The notes below the pieces were generated by a model. It was given only the letters and a program-made list of their open reading frames with translations, made no database searches and was not told the DNA's origin. A program made the position numbers and the translations under genes. From Ignavibacteria bacterium (lineage in GTDB: Bacteria > Bacteroidota > Ignavibacteria > OLB7), in NCBI GenBank assembly GCA_020635205.1, contig JACKAE010000003.1, forward strand, positions 1,002,596 through 1,066,595: DNA of 64,000 bases, in the 5' to 3' direction. Shown here piece after piece: positions 44,398 to 53,944 of the stretch. Within the stretch, counting starts at the first letter, position 1. Each line of letters begins with the position of its first letter.

Positions 44398-47300
44398 TTA
44401 CTCCACAACGTGTAGGTTCTGGTCGGAACTTGTCTCTACTCGAGATTCGGGCATCGATTCCTCGTTGGTTAGGGCGCGAAGTTCCACCTCCATCTTCCGC
44501 ATCATCTCCCGCATTTCATCCATGCGTTGCAACAGAAGGTTGATCCGTTCCTCCCGACTCTCCGGTGTGGCTATCGATGTTGGCGTATCACTCCCATCTC
44601 GCGCTGCCACCGTTGCATCGGCTGCCCAGGTCAGGGTCACCGTGGTTCCGGCTACTCCGCTTGCCTGAAGAATCTGTCCGGCTGTCGGCAAGGCTGTCGG
44701 CAGGATGTAGTTGATGTCCGATGCCTGCGCTCCCGCCTCGAACGACGTGTAGTTCGTCCCGTTCGGGAAGGCTCCGGCCGTATCATATGCCTCGTAAAAC
44801 CTGATCTGACTTGAAGCACTGTCGTTGTTTGCAAGCCACAGATCGGTGTTACCGAAGACTGCGACGTTCGACTCGCTCACGATCATCGAATCGAGTCCCA
44901 CGTTTGCTAAGAATCCAAAGCTCCTGTCTCCATCAATTGTCAGCCCATTACCCCCTGCGATGGCCGAGTAGTTGCCGTTGGCCTGGTTCGACGTTCCGCC
45001 CGCAACCACGCCACCTCGTCCCGTCGCCTGATTCTGAATACCACCGGCTACCGTGGAATAGAATTGACTCGATCTGTTGGAAGCGCCCCCCCCGACCACA
45101 GAATAAACTCCGGAGGCGATGTTCGACGCCCCCCCGGAGACCACACTCTGTGAACCTGTGGCGCGATTTGAGAATCCACCACCAATCGTAGTTCCTGCAC
45201 TGGTTGCGCTGTTCTGGCGTCCCCCGGCAATCGTCGCATACAGGTTCGTGGCGGCGTTTTCGAGTCCTCCACCAATCGTCGCGTATTCGTTCGTCGCACT
45301 GTTCGACGTTCCACCCCCAACGAATGCAAACTGCTGGGAGGCCGTATTATCTGATCCGCCGGAAATGGTCGCGTAAAACCCTGAGGCAACCTGACTCGGA
45401 GCGGATCTGGTCAGTTGCAAGTCAACCGCATGCGAACCCCGTATGCCTCCCCCTGCATCCCGTTGAATTCCACCGAATATGTTCAATATCAGTCCATTGG
45501 AGGAACCACCTGCTACCAGAAGGTGCAACGCCACGCTATCCGTTGTGCCGATAAAGTTCGTCCCCGCCGTTGTGCCGGTGTTCCCCGTCAACGACCACGC
45601 GAAGGCAGAGGCTGCCGTGGCTGGATCTACCCAACTCAACTGTCCGGTTCCCCCATCCAGTTGCAGGAATCCTTCCTCCACGGTTGTCGTTGCTGTCGTG
45701 CTCAACGGCAGGATGTAGTTGATGTCTGACGTCTGTGTACCTGCCTCGAAGGAGGTGTAGTTCGTCCCGTTCGGAAAAAGTCCGTTGCTGTTGTAGGCTT
45801 CGTAGAAACGTAATTGACTTGCCGAACTGTCGTTGTTCGCAAGCCACATATCGGTGTTGCCGAAGACTGCCACATCGGGTGTACTGATTGTCATGTTCTT
45901 TGAGCCGCCGGCGTTATCACCCAGGAATCCGAAGCTCCCGTCTGCCGCAGCATCGAGTGTTAATCCGTTGCCGCCGGGGATAGCGGAATTATCACCGGCG
46001 ACGATGTTCCTGGAGCCACCTCCGACAGTTGCGGAAACCCCCGAAGCGGTGTTGAGTCTACCCCCTCCGACAACTGATTGAAGTCCCGAAGCAGTGGTCG
46101 AAGAACCTCCGGCGGTTGTAGCCTGATCTCCCGAAGCGGTGTTGCTTACACCCCCGCCGACGGTTGATTGAAGTCCCGAAGCGGTGTTGCTTACACCCCC
46201 GCCGACCGTTGATTCTATTCCCGACGCGGTGTTGCCGGAACCCCCGCCGACAACAGCTTCAACTCCCGAAGCGGTGTTGTTAAAACCCCCGCCGACCGTT
46301 GAAGTCGATCCCGATGCACGATTGTTAGTACCCCCTGCGACAGTTGAAAAGGGTTCCGAAGCGGTGTTGTTTATACCCCCTCCGACAACTGATTGAAGTC
46401 CCGCAACGTTGTTGTTAAAACCCCCGCCGACCGTTGATTGACTTCCTGAAGCGGTGTTGGCAAAACCCCCTCCGACAACTGATTGAAGTCCCGCAGCGTT
46501 GTTGTTAAAACCCCCTCCGACCGTTGATTGACTTCCTGAAGCGGTGTTGGCAAAACCCCCTCCGACAACTGATTGAAGTCCCGAGGCAACTTGCGTAGCG
46601 GCAATTCTGTCCGTCTGCAAGTCGATCGCGTTCGCTCCACGACCGTTCCCTCCGGTATCCCGCTGTATGCTCCCGTTCGTGTTGAAGATCAGTCGATCAA
46701 CATTGTTCGTACGAATGTGCAACGCAACACTGTCCGTCGTCCCAAGAAAGTTCGTCCCCGCAGTCGTCCCGCTGTTCCCGCTCAGCGTCCAGACAAAACC
46801 CGTTACTGCCGATGCAGGATTAACCCAACTCAACTGCCCGGTTCCCGCATCGAGTTGCAGGAGTCCTTCTTCAACCGTTGTCGTTGCAGCGGTGCTCAGC
46901 GGCAGGATGTAGTTGATATCCGATGTCTGTGTACCTGCCTCGAAGGAGGTGTAGTTGGTCGAATCGGGGAATGTTCCGGTTGTAGCGTTCGCTTCGTAGA
47001 AGCGGAGCTGACTTGATGCGGAGTCGTTGTTCGCCAGCCACAAGTCGGTGTTGCCGAAGACTGCTACGTTCGACTCGCTCACAATCATCGAATCAAGTCC
47101 CCCGTTTGCTAAGAATCCAAAGCTCCTGTCTCCATCAATTGTCAGCCCATTACCCCCTGCGATGGCCGAGTAGTTGCCGTTGGCCTGGTTCGACGTTCCG
47201 CCCGCAACCACGCCACCTCGTCCCGTCGCCTGATTCTGAATACCACCGGCTACCGTGGAATAGAATTGACTCGATCTGTTGGAAGAACCACCCCCAACCA

Positions 47301-48108
47301 CGGCATAGATCCCGGAAGCGATGTTCGACGCCCCCCCGGAGACCACACTCTGTGGACCTGTGGCGGAATTTGAGAACCCACCACCAACCGCTGTCCCTGT
47401 GCTTGTGGCGCTGTTCTGGCGTCCGCCGGCAACCGTCGCATACAGGTTCGTGGCGACGTTTTCAATCCCTCCACCAATCGTCGCGTATTCGTTCGTCGCA
47501 CTGTTCGACGTTCCACCTCCAACGGATGTAAACTGCTGAGAGGCTGTGTTATTCGATCCGCCGGAAATAGTCGCGTAAAACCCTGAGGCAACCTGATCCG
47601 GGGCAGATCTGGTCAGTTGCAAGTCAACCGCATGCGAACCCCGTATGTTTCCCCCTGCGTCCCGTTGAATTCCACCGAATATGTTCAATATCAGTCCATT
47701 GGAGGAACCACCTGCTACCAGAAGGTGCAACGCCACGCTATCCGTTGTGCCGATAAAGTTCGTCCCCGCCGTCGTGCCGGCGTTCCCCGTCAGCAGCCAC
47801 GCACCGCTTCCGGGAGGGGCAAGTACGATCTGCGCTGCTCCCGCCCCCGGATCAGGGATCGTCAACAACACATTCTGTAGTAACGGGTTGGATGTCTGGA
47901 TCGTCATCGTGTTCCGTACGCCATCTGCTGCGTTGTCGTCGATTACAATCCGCTCGGCGCCGAAGTCACGATTCTGCGCCGTGGCAACTACTGAGCCAAG
48001 CAGTGGCAGAAAAACAGAGAGGAAAACTCTGGCAATCTTCACTTGGAAAATCTGGGTACAGGTAGGAAATAGCTTTGGTGTCAAAACAGGAACAGTTGGT
48101 CGATTCAC
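44398..48108 (-). CDS. secreted YadA-head-like repeat protein (1236 aa)
   Basis: Leftward gene inside the otherwise rightward STAND locus. The signal peptide (KIARVFLSVFLPLLGSVVATAQ) would be at the very N-terminus if translation started at the in-frame GTG at 48042; the ATG at 48108 adds 22 residues. The N-terminal module differs from the other fibres (DFGAERIVIDDNA). Three large modules follow, each with GSIQRD- or GGIQRD-type openings, 14-residue VGGGxSNxA repeats and 'FGNTD(L/M)WLANND ... RFYEA'. Modules one and three are almost the same at DNA level. The C-terminus is a short coiled coil (INLLLQRMDEMREMMRKME) and an acidic tail, not the beta cap of the others. There is no membrane anchor. 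Remnants of STAND 5' ends lie on both sides (44155 and 48292), as if the gene had been inserted into the array. Confidence 0.75.
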   Translation of the reverse strand: MNRPTVPVLTPKLFPTCTQIFQVKIARVFLSVFLPLLGSVVATAQNRDFGAERIVIDDNAADGVRNTMTIQTSNPLLQNVLLTIPDPGAGAAQIVLAPPGSGAWLLTGNAGTTAGTNFIGTTDSVALHLLVAGGSSNGLILNIFGGIQRDAGGNIRGSHAVDLQLTRSAPDQVASGFYATISGGSNNTASQQFTSVGGGTSNSATNEYATIGGGIENVATNLYATVAGGRQNSATSTGTAVGGGFSNSATGPQSVVSGGASNIASGIYAVVGGGSSNRSSQFYSTVAGGIQNQATGRGGVVAGGTSNQANGNYSAIAGGNGLTIDGDRSFGFLANGGLDSMIVSESNVAVFGNTDLWLANNDSASSQLRFYEANATTGTFPDSTNYTSFEAGTQTSDINYILPLSTAATTTVEEGLLQLDAGTGQLSWVNPASAVTGFVWTLSGNSGTTAGTNFLGTTDSVALHIRTNNVDRLIFNTNGSIQRDTGGNGRGANAIDLQTDRIAATQVASGLQSVVGGGFANTASGSQSTVGGGFNNNAAGLQSVVGGGFANTASGSQSTVGGGFNNNVAGLQSVVGGGINNTASEPFSTVAGGTNNRASGSTSTVGGGFNNTASGVEAVVGGGSGNTASGIESTVGGGVSNTASGLQSTVGGGVSNTASGDQATTAGGSSTTASGLQSVVGGGRLNTASGVSATVGGGSRNIVAGDNSAIPGGNGLTLDAAADGSFGFLGDNAGGSKNMTISTPDVAVFGNTDMWLANNDSSASQLRFYEAYNSNGLFPNGTNYTSFEAGTQTSDINYILPLSTTATTTVEEGFLQLDGGTGQLSWVDPATAASAFAWSLTGNTGTTAGTNFIGTTDSVALHLLVAGGSSNGLILNIFGGIQRDAGGGIRGSHAVDLQLTRSAPSQVASGFYATISGGSDNTASQQFAFVGGGTSNSATNEYATIGGGLENAATNLYATIAGGRQNSATSAGTTIGGGFSNRATGSQSVVSGGASNIASGVYSVVGGGASNRSSQFYSTVAGGIQNQATGRGGVVAGGTSNQANGNYSAIAGGNGLTIDGDRSFGFLANVGLDSMIVSESNVAVFGNTDLWLANNDSASSQIRFYEAYDTAGAFPNGTNYTSFEAGAQASDINYILPTALPTAGQILQASGVAGTTVTLTWAADATVAARDGSDTPTSIATPESREERINLLLQRMDEMREMMRKMEVELRALTNEESMPESRVETSSDQNLHVVE
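44860..47792 (-). repeat. pair of ~730-bp direct repeats, 2202 bases apart
   Basis: Sequence at about 44860-45590 recurs at about 47062-47792 with few differences: GCTAAGAATCCAAAGCTCC is at 44906 and 47108, and AGTCCATTGGAGGAACC at 45491 and 47693. The offset is 2202 bases (734 codons). Homologous recombination between the copies would delete or add one and a half modules in frame. Confidence 0.85.
45086..45093 (-). repeat. G8 homopolymer in coding strand
   Basis: Eight C on the + strand in the 1236-aa fibre gene, at a VGGGAS repeat. The equivalent position of the second direct-repeat copy (near 47288) reads as a shorter, interrupted tract, so this position varies between otherwise near-identical copies. 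Confidence 0.55.
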
Positions 48109-48481
48109 GGTAATTCAGTTATGTATGAAATATGATGGTGCTTGGTAAAGCCACCACTCTTCCCACCTTAAAATCAATGAAGAGTGTGCGAGAGTCTCTA
48201 TCAACCACTGCGATATGCCTTAATATAACAGAAGAATACAACGATTCGGGGAGGAATAAAGTTAGCTTCCTTTTCTGGTGTTCCAAGGCATAGTGAACTC
48301 CAAATTATTCTTCCTGCCAACTTCGGCAACATGTTGGGGGAACAGCATCTAGTCAAGAATATCTTTCCAGAGCCTCGTGCACCTGCCATAGACGGGCAGG
48401 CAGGCAAAATCAGCGATTCTATCCCTATCAAGTTCGGAGAAGATTTCATTGTTGAAACGCTCAGAACTCCCATATTAAGGC
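48109..48481. other. intergenic region with decayed array remnant
   Basis: 373 bases between the leftward fibre gene and STAND-8. The remnant at 48292-48402 is described separately. Apart from that I see no gene, and no strong ribosome binding site before 48482. Confidence 0.35.
48292..48402 (+). pseudogene. decayed 5' remnant of a STAND gene
   Basis: In one open frame this reads SELQIILPANFGNMLGEQHL and then VKNIFPEPRAPA. That aligns over more than 30 codons with the family start NELRLFISSTFRDLGEEREHL, VKKIFPEIRALC, with many substitutions but few indels. It has no start codon of its own. It is more decayed than the remnants at 44155, 53837 and 59100, so probably older. It lies 5' of the intact STAND-8. 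Confidence 0.6.
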
Positions 48482-51400
48482 ATGCCACAAGCCAACGAAT
48501 TGCGCCTTTTCATCTCCAGCACCTTCCGAGACTTGGGGGAGGAGCGGGAGTACCTGGTAAAGAAAATCTTTCCAGAAATTCGTGCGCTCTGCCGGGAGAA
48601 GGGAATCACCTTCACTGAAGTAGATCTGCGGTGGGGACTGACCGACCAAGATGTCAAACTCGGCCAAGTCATTCGAGCCTGCCTCGAAGAAGTCGACAAG
48701 TGCCGACCCTACTTCATCGGCATCACCGGAAGTCGTTACGGCTACGTCCCCTCCTACCTCGACATTCTGAAAGACCCAACTCTTCTCGAACAGTATCTCT
48801 GGATAGAAGATGCGGCAACCGAGGGGATGAGCATCACCGAGATGGAGACCCACTACGCTCTGCTCGGAGCTGGTAGTGATCTCATCGATAAAAAGCCAGC
48901 GGAGAAGGCATACTTCTACTTTCGTCGCCAACAACAGGACGTGGAAGGAGACTCCGATGAGAGTGAAGAGTTGCGGAAACTTCAAGAGTATCAGGAACGG
49001 ATCGAAGCAAGTGGAGCACCAATCGAGACGTTCAGCGATCCCCCCGCACTCGGCAGGATGATCTATGATGACCTCGTGAGAATCATCCAGGAGGACTTTG
49101 CTGATGCCAGCCCCCCGACTCCACTCGAAGAGGAACGTTCCAGACACATTGCTTTTGCACTCAGCCGCCGCCGAGCCTATATCCCGAACCCGCTCTATCT
49201 CAAGAGTCTGAACGATCATGTCAGAGAAGAAGGGCCGCCGCTCGTTGTCTACGCCGAGAGTGGTTCGGGCAAGTCCTCCCTCTTCGCTTACTGGGGAGAG
49301 AGTTTTCGAAAGAAGAACCCACAGATTCAGGTGATTGAGCACTACGTCGGCATTGGAGCAACTGGAACCGATCACTACGGAGTGATCCGCCATCTCTGCA
49401 TGGAAATCAAAGAACGCTTCAACCGCGAGGAAGAACTACCGACAGCACCGGAAGAACTGGATCAAGCCCTAAGTCAGTGGTTCGGATATGCTGGACACGC
49501 CCTGAAGCAGAGTGGTGAGCGCATGGTGGTGATCCTCGACGGTCTGAACCAGTTGCAGGGGAAGGCATTGGAGTTGCAGTGGATTCCCGAGGTTATCTCT
49601 CCTCACATCCGATTGATCCTCAGCTCTACTGTTGAGGGAACTCTCCTTGAACTCAAGAGACGAGGTTGGAACCAGCTTGGCATGCAGGCACTCACAAAGG
49701 CCGAGCGGGAAACAATTGTTGTCCGATACCTCGCCGAGTTTCGCAAGGCACTCCACCCTGACCAGATACAGCAGATCGCCTCCGACTATAAATGTGGACA
49801 CCCCCTCTTCCTCAAAACCCTCCTCGAAGAGATTCGCCTCATCAGCCGCCACGAAGACCTACAAGAACGGATCGATGAGTATCTAACTGCCACCGGCACC
49901 GAAGACCTATTCCAAAAGGTGCTCGAACGAATAGAAGAGGATCACGGTTCACCTGCTGTCCAGGAATCTCTCTCGGCACTCTGGTGCAGTCGTACTGGAC
50001 TTAGTGAAGGAGAACTCTCGGAATTGAGTGGATTCTCCCGACTGAAGATCACGGCGATGACAGCCGGACTGGACTACCATCTGGTACGCAAGAATGGCTA
50101 CCTGACCTTCTTCCACGACTACCTGCGTCGATCTGTCGAGAAACGCTATCTCGGAAGTGAAGAGAGACGGCGGACGATGTATCTGCGCTTGGCAGAGTAT
50201 TTCGAACAGGGAGAGTTGAGCAGACGAAGTGCCACAGAGCGCGTCTGGGGATATGCGGATGCAGGAAAAGATTCGAAAGTTGTTGAAGCCCTGATGGAAG
50301 AGCCTCTCCTTCGGGAGTTATATACTGAATCAGGTAAATACGAAGTGTTATCCCTCTGGAAGGAATTGAGAGATAAAGGCAACAATCCAGAGGCACTCTA
50401 CCTCGAACGCCTTTCGCGAGAAGTTGATGAGGGGAAGAAGTCCCATCCCCTTGACTATCTGAAGGTGGTAGGAGATATTCTCGAGCACCTGAGCCACTGG
50501 TCGGGAGCGTTAGAGGTATATGGCCAGATACTGAAAATAGCCGATGAGGCGAAGCAACTTCCAGAGCGAGCCGACGCTCTGCTTCTGCGAGGCAGGTTGC
50601 TCACGATGCGAGGTTCGGACGCCGAGGCAATGGAGCACTTTTCGGAAGCTCTGAGCCACTACGAGAAGTTGCAAGACCGACGAGGAGCAGCCTTCGCCGT
50701 TGGACATATGGGACACACCCAACGCCGACGTGGTGAGCATGAACGTGCTCTGGAGCTGTATCAACAGGCGTTCGCTATCTGTGAAGAGACTGGTGACCTC
50801 GTCTGGAAAGCTGCAATCGGCGTAAGCATGGGGGTTGTCCACTTTGAGCGTGGCGAATATGATAGTGCTCTGGAGGCCTACCAGCAAGCATTGACCATCT
50901 GTGAGAGGCTGGGAGAACGAAAGGGAATAGCCGCAGCCGTCGTGAACATCGGGAACATCTATGCTGTCCGCGGCGACTATGATCGCGCCCTGAAAGCGTA
51001 TCAGCAGCAGTTGGCTCTCTCGGAAGAGGTTGGCGACCAATGGTGGATTGCCAAGGCTGTCCGGGACATAGGACTCGTCTACTTTGCCCGGGGCGAGTAT
51101 GGCCGCGCTCTGGAGGCATGTCAGCGAGCATTGGCGATCTGTGAGAAGCTGGGAGAACAGTTGGGAATAGCTGGTATCAACAGGGATCTGGGGAACATCT
51201 ACCTGAAACGCAAGGAATACGATCGTGCTCTGGAGAGCTATGAGAAGGCTCTTGAAATTTTCCGAGCACTTGAATCTAAGAACCATTTCGCTTCCCTTCT
51301 TCAATCCCGTGCTAACCTTCTCCTGACGTTGTGCGAACTCGATACGATGCCTTCCTTCCTGCCACGCTTCCTCCCTGAGGCGGAGAACCAAGACTGGAAG

Positions 51401-51781
51401 GAACTGTGCATCCGCGCCGCACGGAACAACGTCCAAGAGTCCATCGAGATTACCAAGGATAATTCCCTAAACTCAATGACGTTTGCGGTTGGGGTTCTTC
51501 TGGCTCGGATAGAGTATGCTGAGAGGAAAACCGATACCGCCCTGAAACGCCTGCAAGGAATGCTTCAGGATGCAGGGGATGAAGAGCAACAAGCCGACCT
51601 GCACTACTGGCTCTGGAAGCTCGGGAACGACCGGCAGGCATCAACGGCACGAGATCTATATACCACACTCATCACAAGAATTCCGCGACACGACTTCACA
51701 GAACGTCTGGACGAACTGAACAAGTCTCTCAGGGAGAGGGAAAGAAGAAGTCCCGGTGCAATGGATGTTGGTACGGTGTAA
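48482..51781 (+). CDS. STAND-8: DUF4062-NACHT-like-TPR protein
   Basis: 1099 aa, separated from the main run by the fibre gene. It starts MPQANELRLF, with no overlapping gene upstream. Type B: GYVPSYLDILKDPTL, P-loop AESGSGKSS (Lys264), MVVILDGLNQLQ. The linker with RSATERVWGYADAGKD and six c-type TPRs (GEYDSALEAYQQALTICERL) match STAND-5, so these two are the closest pair over the back half. The C-terminal cap is QQADLHYWLWKL. The last residues (ERERRSPGAMDVGTV) do not encode the junction sequence used in the array, in line with there being no further copy directly behind it. The next gene is convergent. Confidence 0.85.
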   Translation: MPQANELRLFISSTFRDLGEEREYLVKKIFPEIRALCREKGITFTEVDLRWGLTDQDVKLGQVIRACLEEVDKCRPYFIGITGSRYGYVPSYLDILKDPTLLEQYLWIEDAATEGMSITEMETHYALLGAGSDLIDKKPAEKAYFYFRRQQQDVEGDSDESEELRKLQEYQERIEASGAPIETFSDPPALGRMIYDDLVRIIQEDFADASPPTPLEEERSRHIAFALSRRRAYIPNPLYLKSLNDHVREEGPPLVVYAESGSGKSSLFAYWGESFRKKNPQIQVIEHYVGIGATGTDHYGVIRHLCMEIKERFNREEELPTAPEELDQALSQWFGYAGHALKQSGERMVVILDGLNQLQGKALELQWIPEVISPHIRLILSSTVEGTLLELKRRGWNQLGMQALTKAERETIVVRYLAEFRKALHPDQIQQIASDYKCGHPLFLKTLLEEIRLISRHEDLQERIDEYLTATGTEDLFQKVLERIEEDHGSPAVQESLSALWCSRTGLSEGELSELSGFSRLKITAMTAGLDYHLVRKNGYLTFFHDYLRRSVEKRYLGSEERRRTMYLRLAEYFEQGELSRRSATERVWGYADAGKDSKVVEALMEEPLLRELYTESGKYEVLSLWKELRDKGNNPEALYLERLSREVDEGKKSHPLDYLKVVGDILEHLSHWSGALEVYGQILKIADEAKQLPERADALLLRGRLLTMRGSDAEAMEHFSEALSHYEKLQDRRGAAFAVGHMGHTQRRRGEHERALELYQQAFAICEETGDLVWKAAIGVSMGVVHFERGEYDSALEAYQQALTICERLGERKGIAAAVVNIGNIYAVRGDYDRALKAYQQQLALSEEVGDQWWIAKAVRDIGLVYFARGEYGRALEACQRALAICEKLGEQLGIAGINRDLGNIYLKRKEYDRALESYEKALEIFRALESKNHFASLLQSRANLLLTLCELDTMPSFLPRFLPEAENQDWKELCIRAARNNVQESIEITKDNSLNSMTFAVGVLLARIEYAERKTDTALKRLQGMLQDAGDEEQQADLHYWLWKLGNDRQASTARDLYTTLITRIPRHDFTERLDELNKSLRERERRSPGAMDVGTV

Positions 51782-51967
51782 GCCTTTAATCGCATGATGT
51801 CCCTGTGGTAATCGAGTTGGCAAGACCACATCCGGTATCTGACAAGGTGGCCTTTACTCTTTTGCGATAAAGGTAGAAGAAGAGGAAGGGAAGAGAGCTA
51901 CTGAAAACTACGCAAGGACTTTGGACGATTTTGAGCGAAAACCGAGGATATTGAGAGTGCGAGATAG

Positions 51968-52001
51968 GATCAGCCCAAGGATGTCCATCCCCAGGCTGAT
52001 C
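51968..52001. terminator. hairpin between convergent genes
   Basis: GATCAGCC (51968-51975) pairs with GGCTGATC (51994-52001), with a second small stem GGAT-GTCC-ATCC inside the loop. It lies between the converging STAND-8 and TPR-LuxR genes, so it may terminate both. No T-tract. Confidence 0.45.
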
Positions 52002-52031
52002 TTCAGCGACACTCATTGCTTCAACGAACGA

Positions 52032-53708
52032 TCATAATCCGGCAAGATAGCCTGCCAGATTGATGTCTCCTGATAACCCCATCTTTTTCCGTATCCGATA
52101 GCGATGGCTTTCAATCGTGCGGCTTGAGATACAGAGCAGGTCGGCAATCTCTTTGTTCGAGAGGTTGATGTGCATCAGCGCGCAGACCTTCAGTTCGGTG
52201 CCACTCAGCTTCGGATACTGCTCCGATAACTTCTTGATGAAATCGTGGTGGACAAGCTGGTACATCTCCTCGAATCGTTGCCAGTCATCACCGGAACGAA
52301 GGTCTTCCTCTACTTGATGGAGCAGGTCGTTCAGTCTGGAAGAAGAGGCGTTGGTTGCACCTTCCAGAACATCTTTCATTCCCAGGTGAATGTTCTGCAG
52401 TAGCTTGTTCTTTCCTACGAGATGCATTGCCGTCGTGGAGAGTTCTTTTGACCGCTGCTCGGCGATCCTCTCTGTATAATCGGCACGTTCACGGTGGAAC
52501 TCCATCTCCCTCTTTGCGCTCTCTACATCAAACCGTGCCTGCATCTCGGCCCGTGCCTGACTCTGTTCCTTGCCGTAGATGATCTCAGCCTGATGCTGAT
52601 ATTCCTGCAAATGGTGGTATGCCTGCGCCAGGTCTCCCTTCTGCTTGTAGGCGTTTGCAAGAGCCTGATGGATGTTACGGAGGATGTACTCCATTCCGGT
52701 TCGGGTGGCTTTCTCCAAACCCTTGCTGAGAGTTTCCACTGCATCGGAGACCTGACTCTGATTGGCTTGCAAGGTTCCTATCCTGAGCAGAGCATCGGAG
52801 TGATCTCCCTCCGCATTGATCTCCTCCAGTATATCGGCTGCTTCCTGAAAAGTCCTGAGTGCTCCATCCTGATCACCCGAAAGCTCCTGAAGCATCCCGA
52901 TCTTGATAAGTGTCGTCCCTTCAAAGCGTTGTTCTCCTATCTCGCGGAAAATCTTGAGGGCACGTTCCAGACTTTCAAGGGCACTCTCGTAGTTCTCCTG
53001 TTTCTTGTAGAGCGCGGAGATATTGCCAAGCATGTGGGCGATCCCGTAGGGGCGTTCCATACGCTCCTCAGCTTTCAGAGCCTTGCGGTGATAGTCAAAG
53101 GAACGCTCAAAATCATTCAGGTAATAGTAGATGTTGCCGATGTTCCCGATGACGATGGCTGCATTCCCCTCATTCCTCTCCATTTCGTAGAGCTTCAGAG
53201 CTTGCAGGTAGGCTTCAAGTGCCATTGAATAGTCGCCACCTATTTCATGAACCGAGCCGAGGTTGTTGAGCGTGGCCGCCAGACGATGGACATCTCCTGC
53301 ACTCTCGAAAAGTTCAACCGCTTCAGTGAACCACTGCAATGCCTTCCCGTAATCCGAGCGACTACGGTGGAGAATTCCTCCGCAGTTCAAGGCGTTGGCG
53401 ATCCCTGCCTGATTCCCCTGCTTTTTGTAGATATCCATTGCCTTCGAGACATTTGCCAACCCCTCTGTGTATCGGGAGCGTGTCTCGTCTGTGGCAGCAA
53501 GAGTTAGAAGGCAGCGGGCATATCGGTCTGTATCCTGATTCTCTTCAGCAAGTTGGGCTGCCTCCTCTGCAAGTTCTGCTGCCCGTGTCGGGTCGTTGCG
53601 GTGAATGCGAAAGGCGAGATCATTCAGAAGATCAATCCGTTTGAGAGGATCAAGCTCTCTGGCAATCTGTTGCTCCAATCTCCGAAACTCTTCTTTCTGT
53701 ACGTCCAT
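52032..53708 (-). CDS. TPR-repeat regulator with C-terminal LuxR-type HTH
   Basis: 558 aa, leftward. Residues ~40-350 are about eight canonical TPRs (e.g. SDYGKALQWFTEAVELFESAG). A coiled-coil stretch follows (~350-410), and the C-terminus is a clear LuxR-type HTH: LSGTELKVCALMHINLSNKE then IADLLCISSRTIESHRYRIR. Here SNKEIA and TIESHRYRIRKKM are the family's turn and recognition helix. There is no receiver or membrane segment, so it belongs to the cytosolic orphan regulators frequent in Bacteroidota. It is a more canonical relative of the protein at 3784-5871. It sits between STAND-8 and a broken STAND start, and may regulate genes of this locus; that is unproven. Confidence 0.8.
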   Translation of the reverse strand: MDVQKEEFRRLEQQIARELDPLKRIDLLNDLAFRIHRNDPTRAAELAEEAAQLAEENQDTDRYARCLLTLAATDETRSRYTEGLANVSKAMDIYKKQGNQAGIANALNCGGILHRSRSDYGKALQWFTEAVELFESAGDVHRLAATLNNLGSVHEIGGDYSMALEAYLQALKLYEMERNEGNAAIVIGNIGNIYYYLNDFERSFDYHRKALKAEERMERPYGIAHMLGNISALYKKQENYESALESLERALKIFREIGEQRFEGTTLIKIGMLQELSGDQDGALRTFQEAADILEEINAEGDHSDALLRIGTLQANQSQVSDAVETLSKGLEKATRTGMEYILRNIHQALANAYKQKGDLAQAYHHLQEYQHQAEIIYGKEQSQARAEMQARFDVESAKREMEFHRERADYTERIAEQRSKELSTTAMHLVGKNKLLQNIHLGMKDVLEGATNASSSRLNDLLHQVEEDLRSGDDWQRFEEMYQLVHHDFIKKLSEQYPKLSGTELKVCALMHINLSNKEIADLLCISSRTIESHRYRIRKKMGLSGDINLAGYLAGL

Positions 53709-53836
53709 GTTATGCAGGATTGATAGACAGATGAGCCGCTAAAGATGCAAAAAGCTGCGTGGACAGAAGCATAATCGATTTTCATATCTTTTATCCTTCC
53801 ACTCAAACATAGCACATGTCTGGTAAGCCAGCACGT

Positions 53837-53944
53837 ATGACAAACGAACTCCGCATCTTCATCTCCAGCACCTTCCGGGACTTAGGGGAGGAGCGGGAGC
53901 ACATCCTCTCGTGGCAGCTACATACCTGGATATCAGTAGCGTAG
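53837..53944 (+). pseudogene. truncated 5' end of a STAND gene running into a tandem repeat
   Basis: ATG at 53837 encodes MTNELRIFISSTFRDLGEER and EH, the intact family start. The homology stops abruptly at codon 22. The frame continues ILSWQLHTWISVA and ends at TAG in the first unit of the 23-bp repeat array. The nearest intact copy, STAND-9, has the same DNA over this segment (CGCATCTTCATCTCCAGCAC ... TTAGGGGAGGAGCGGGAGCAC). Confidence 0.85.
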
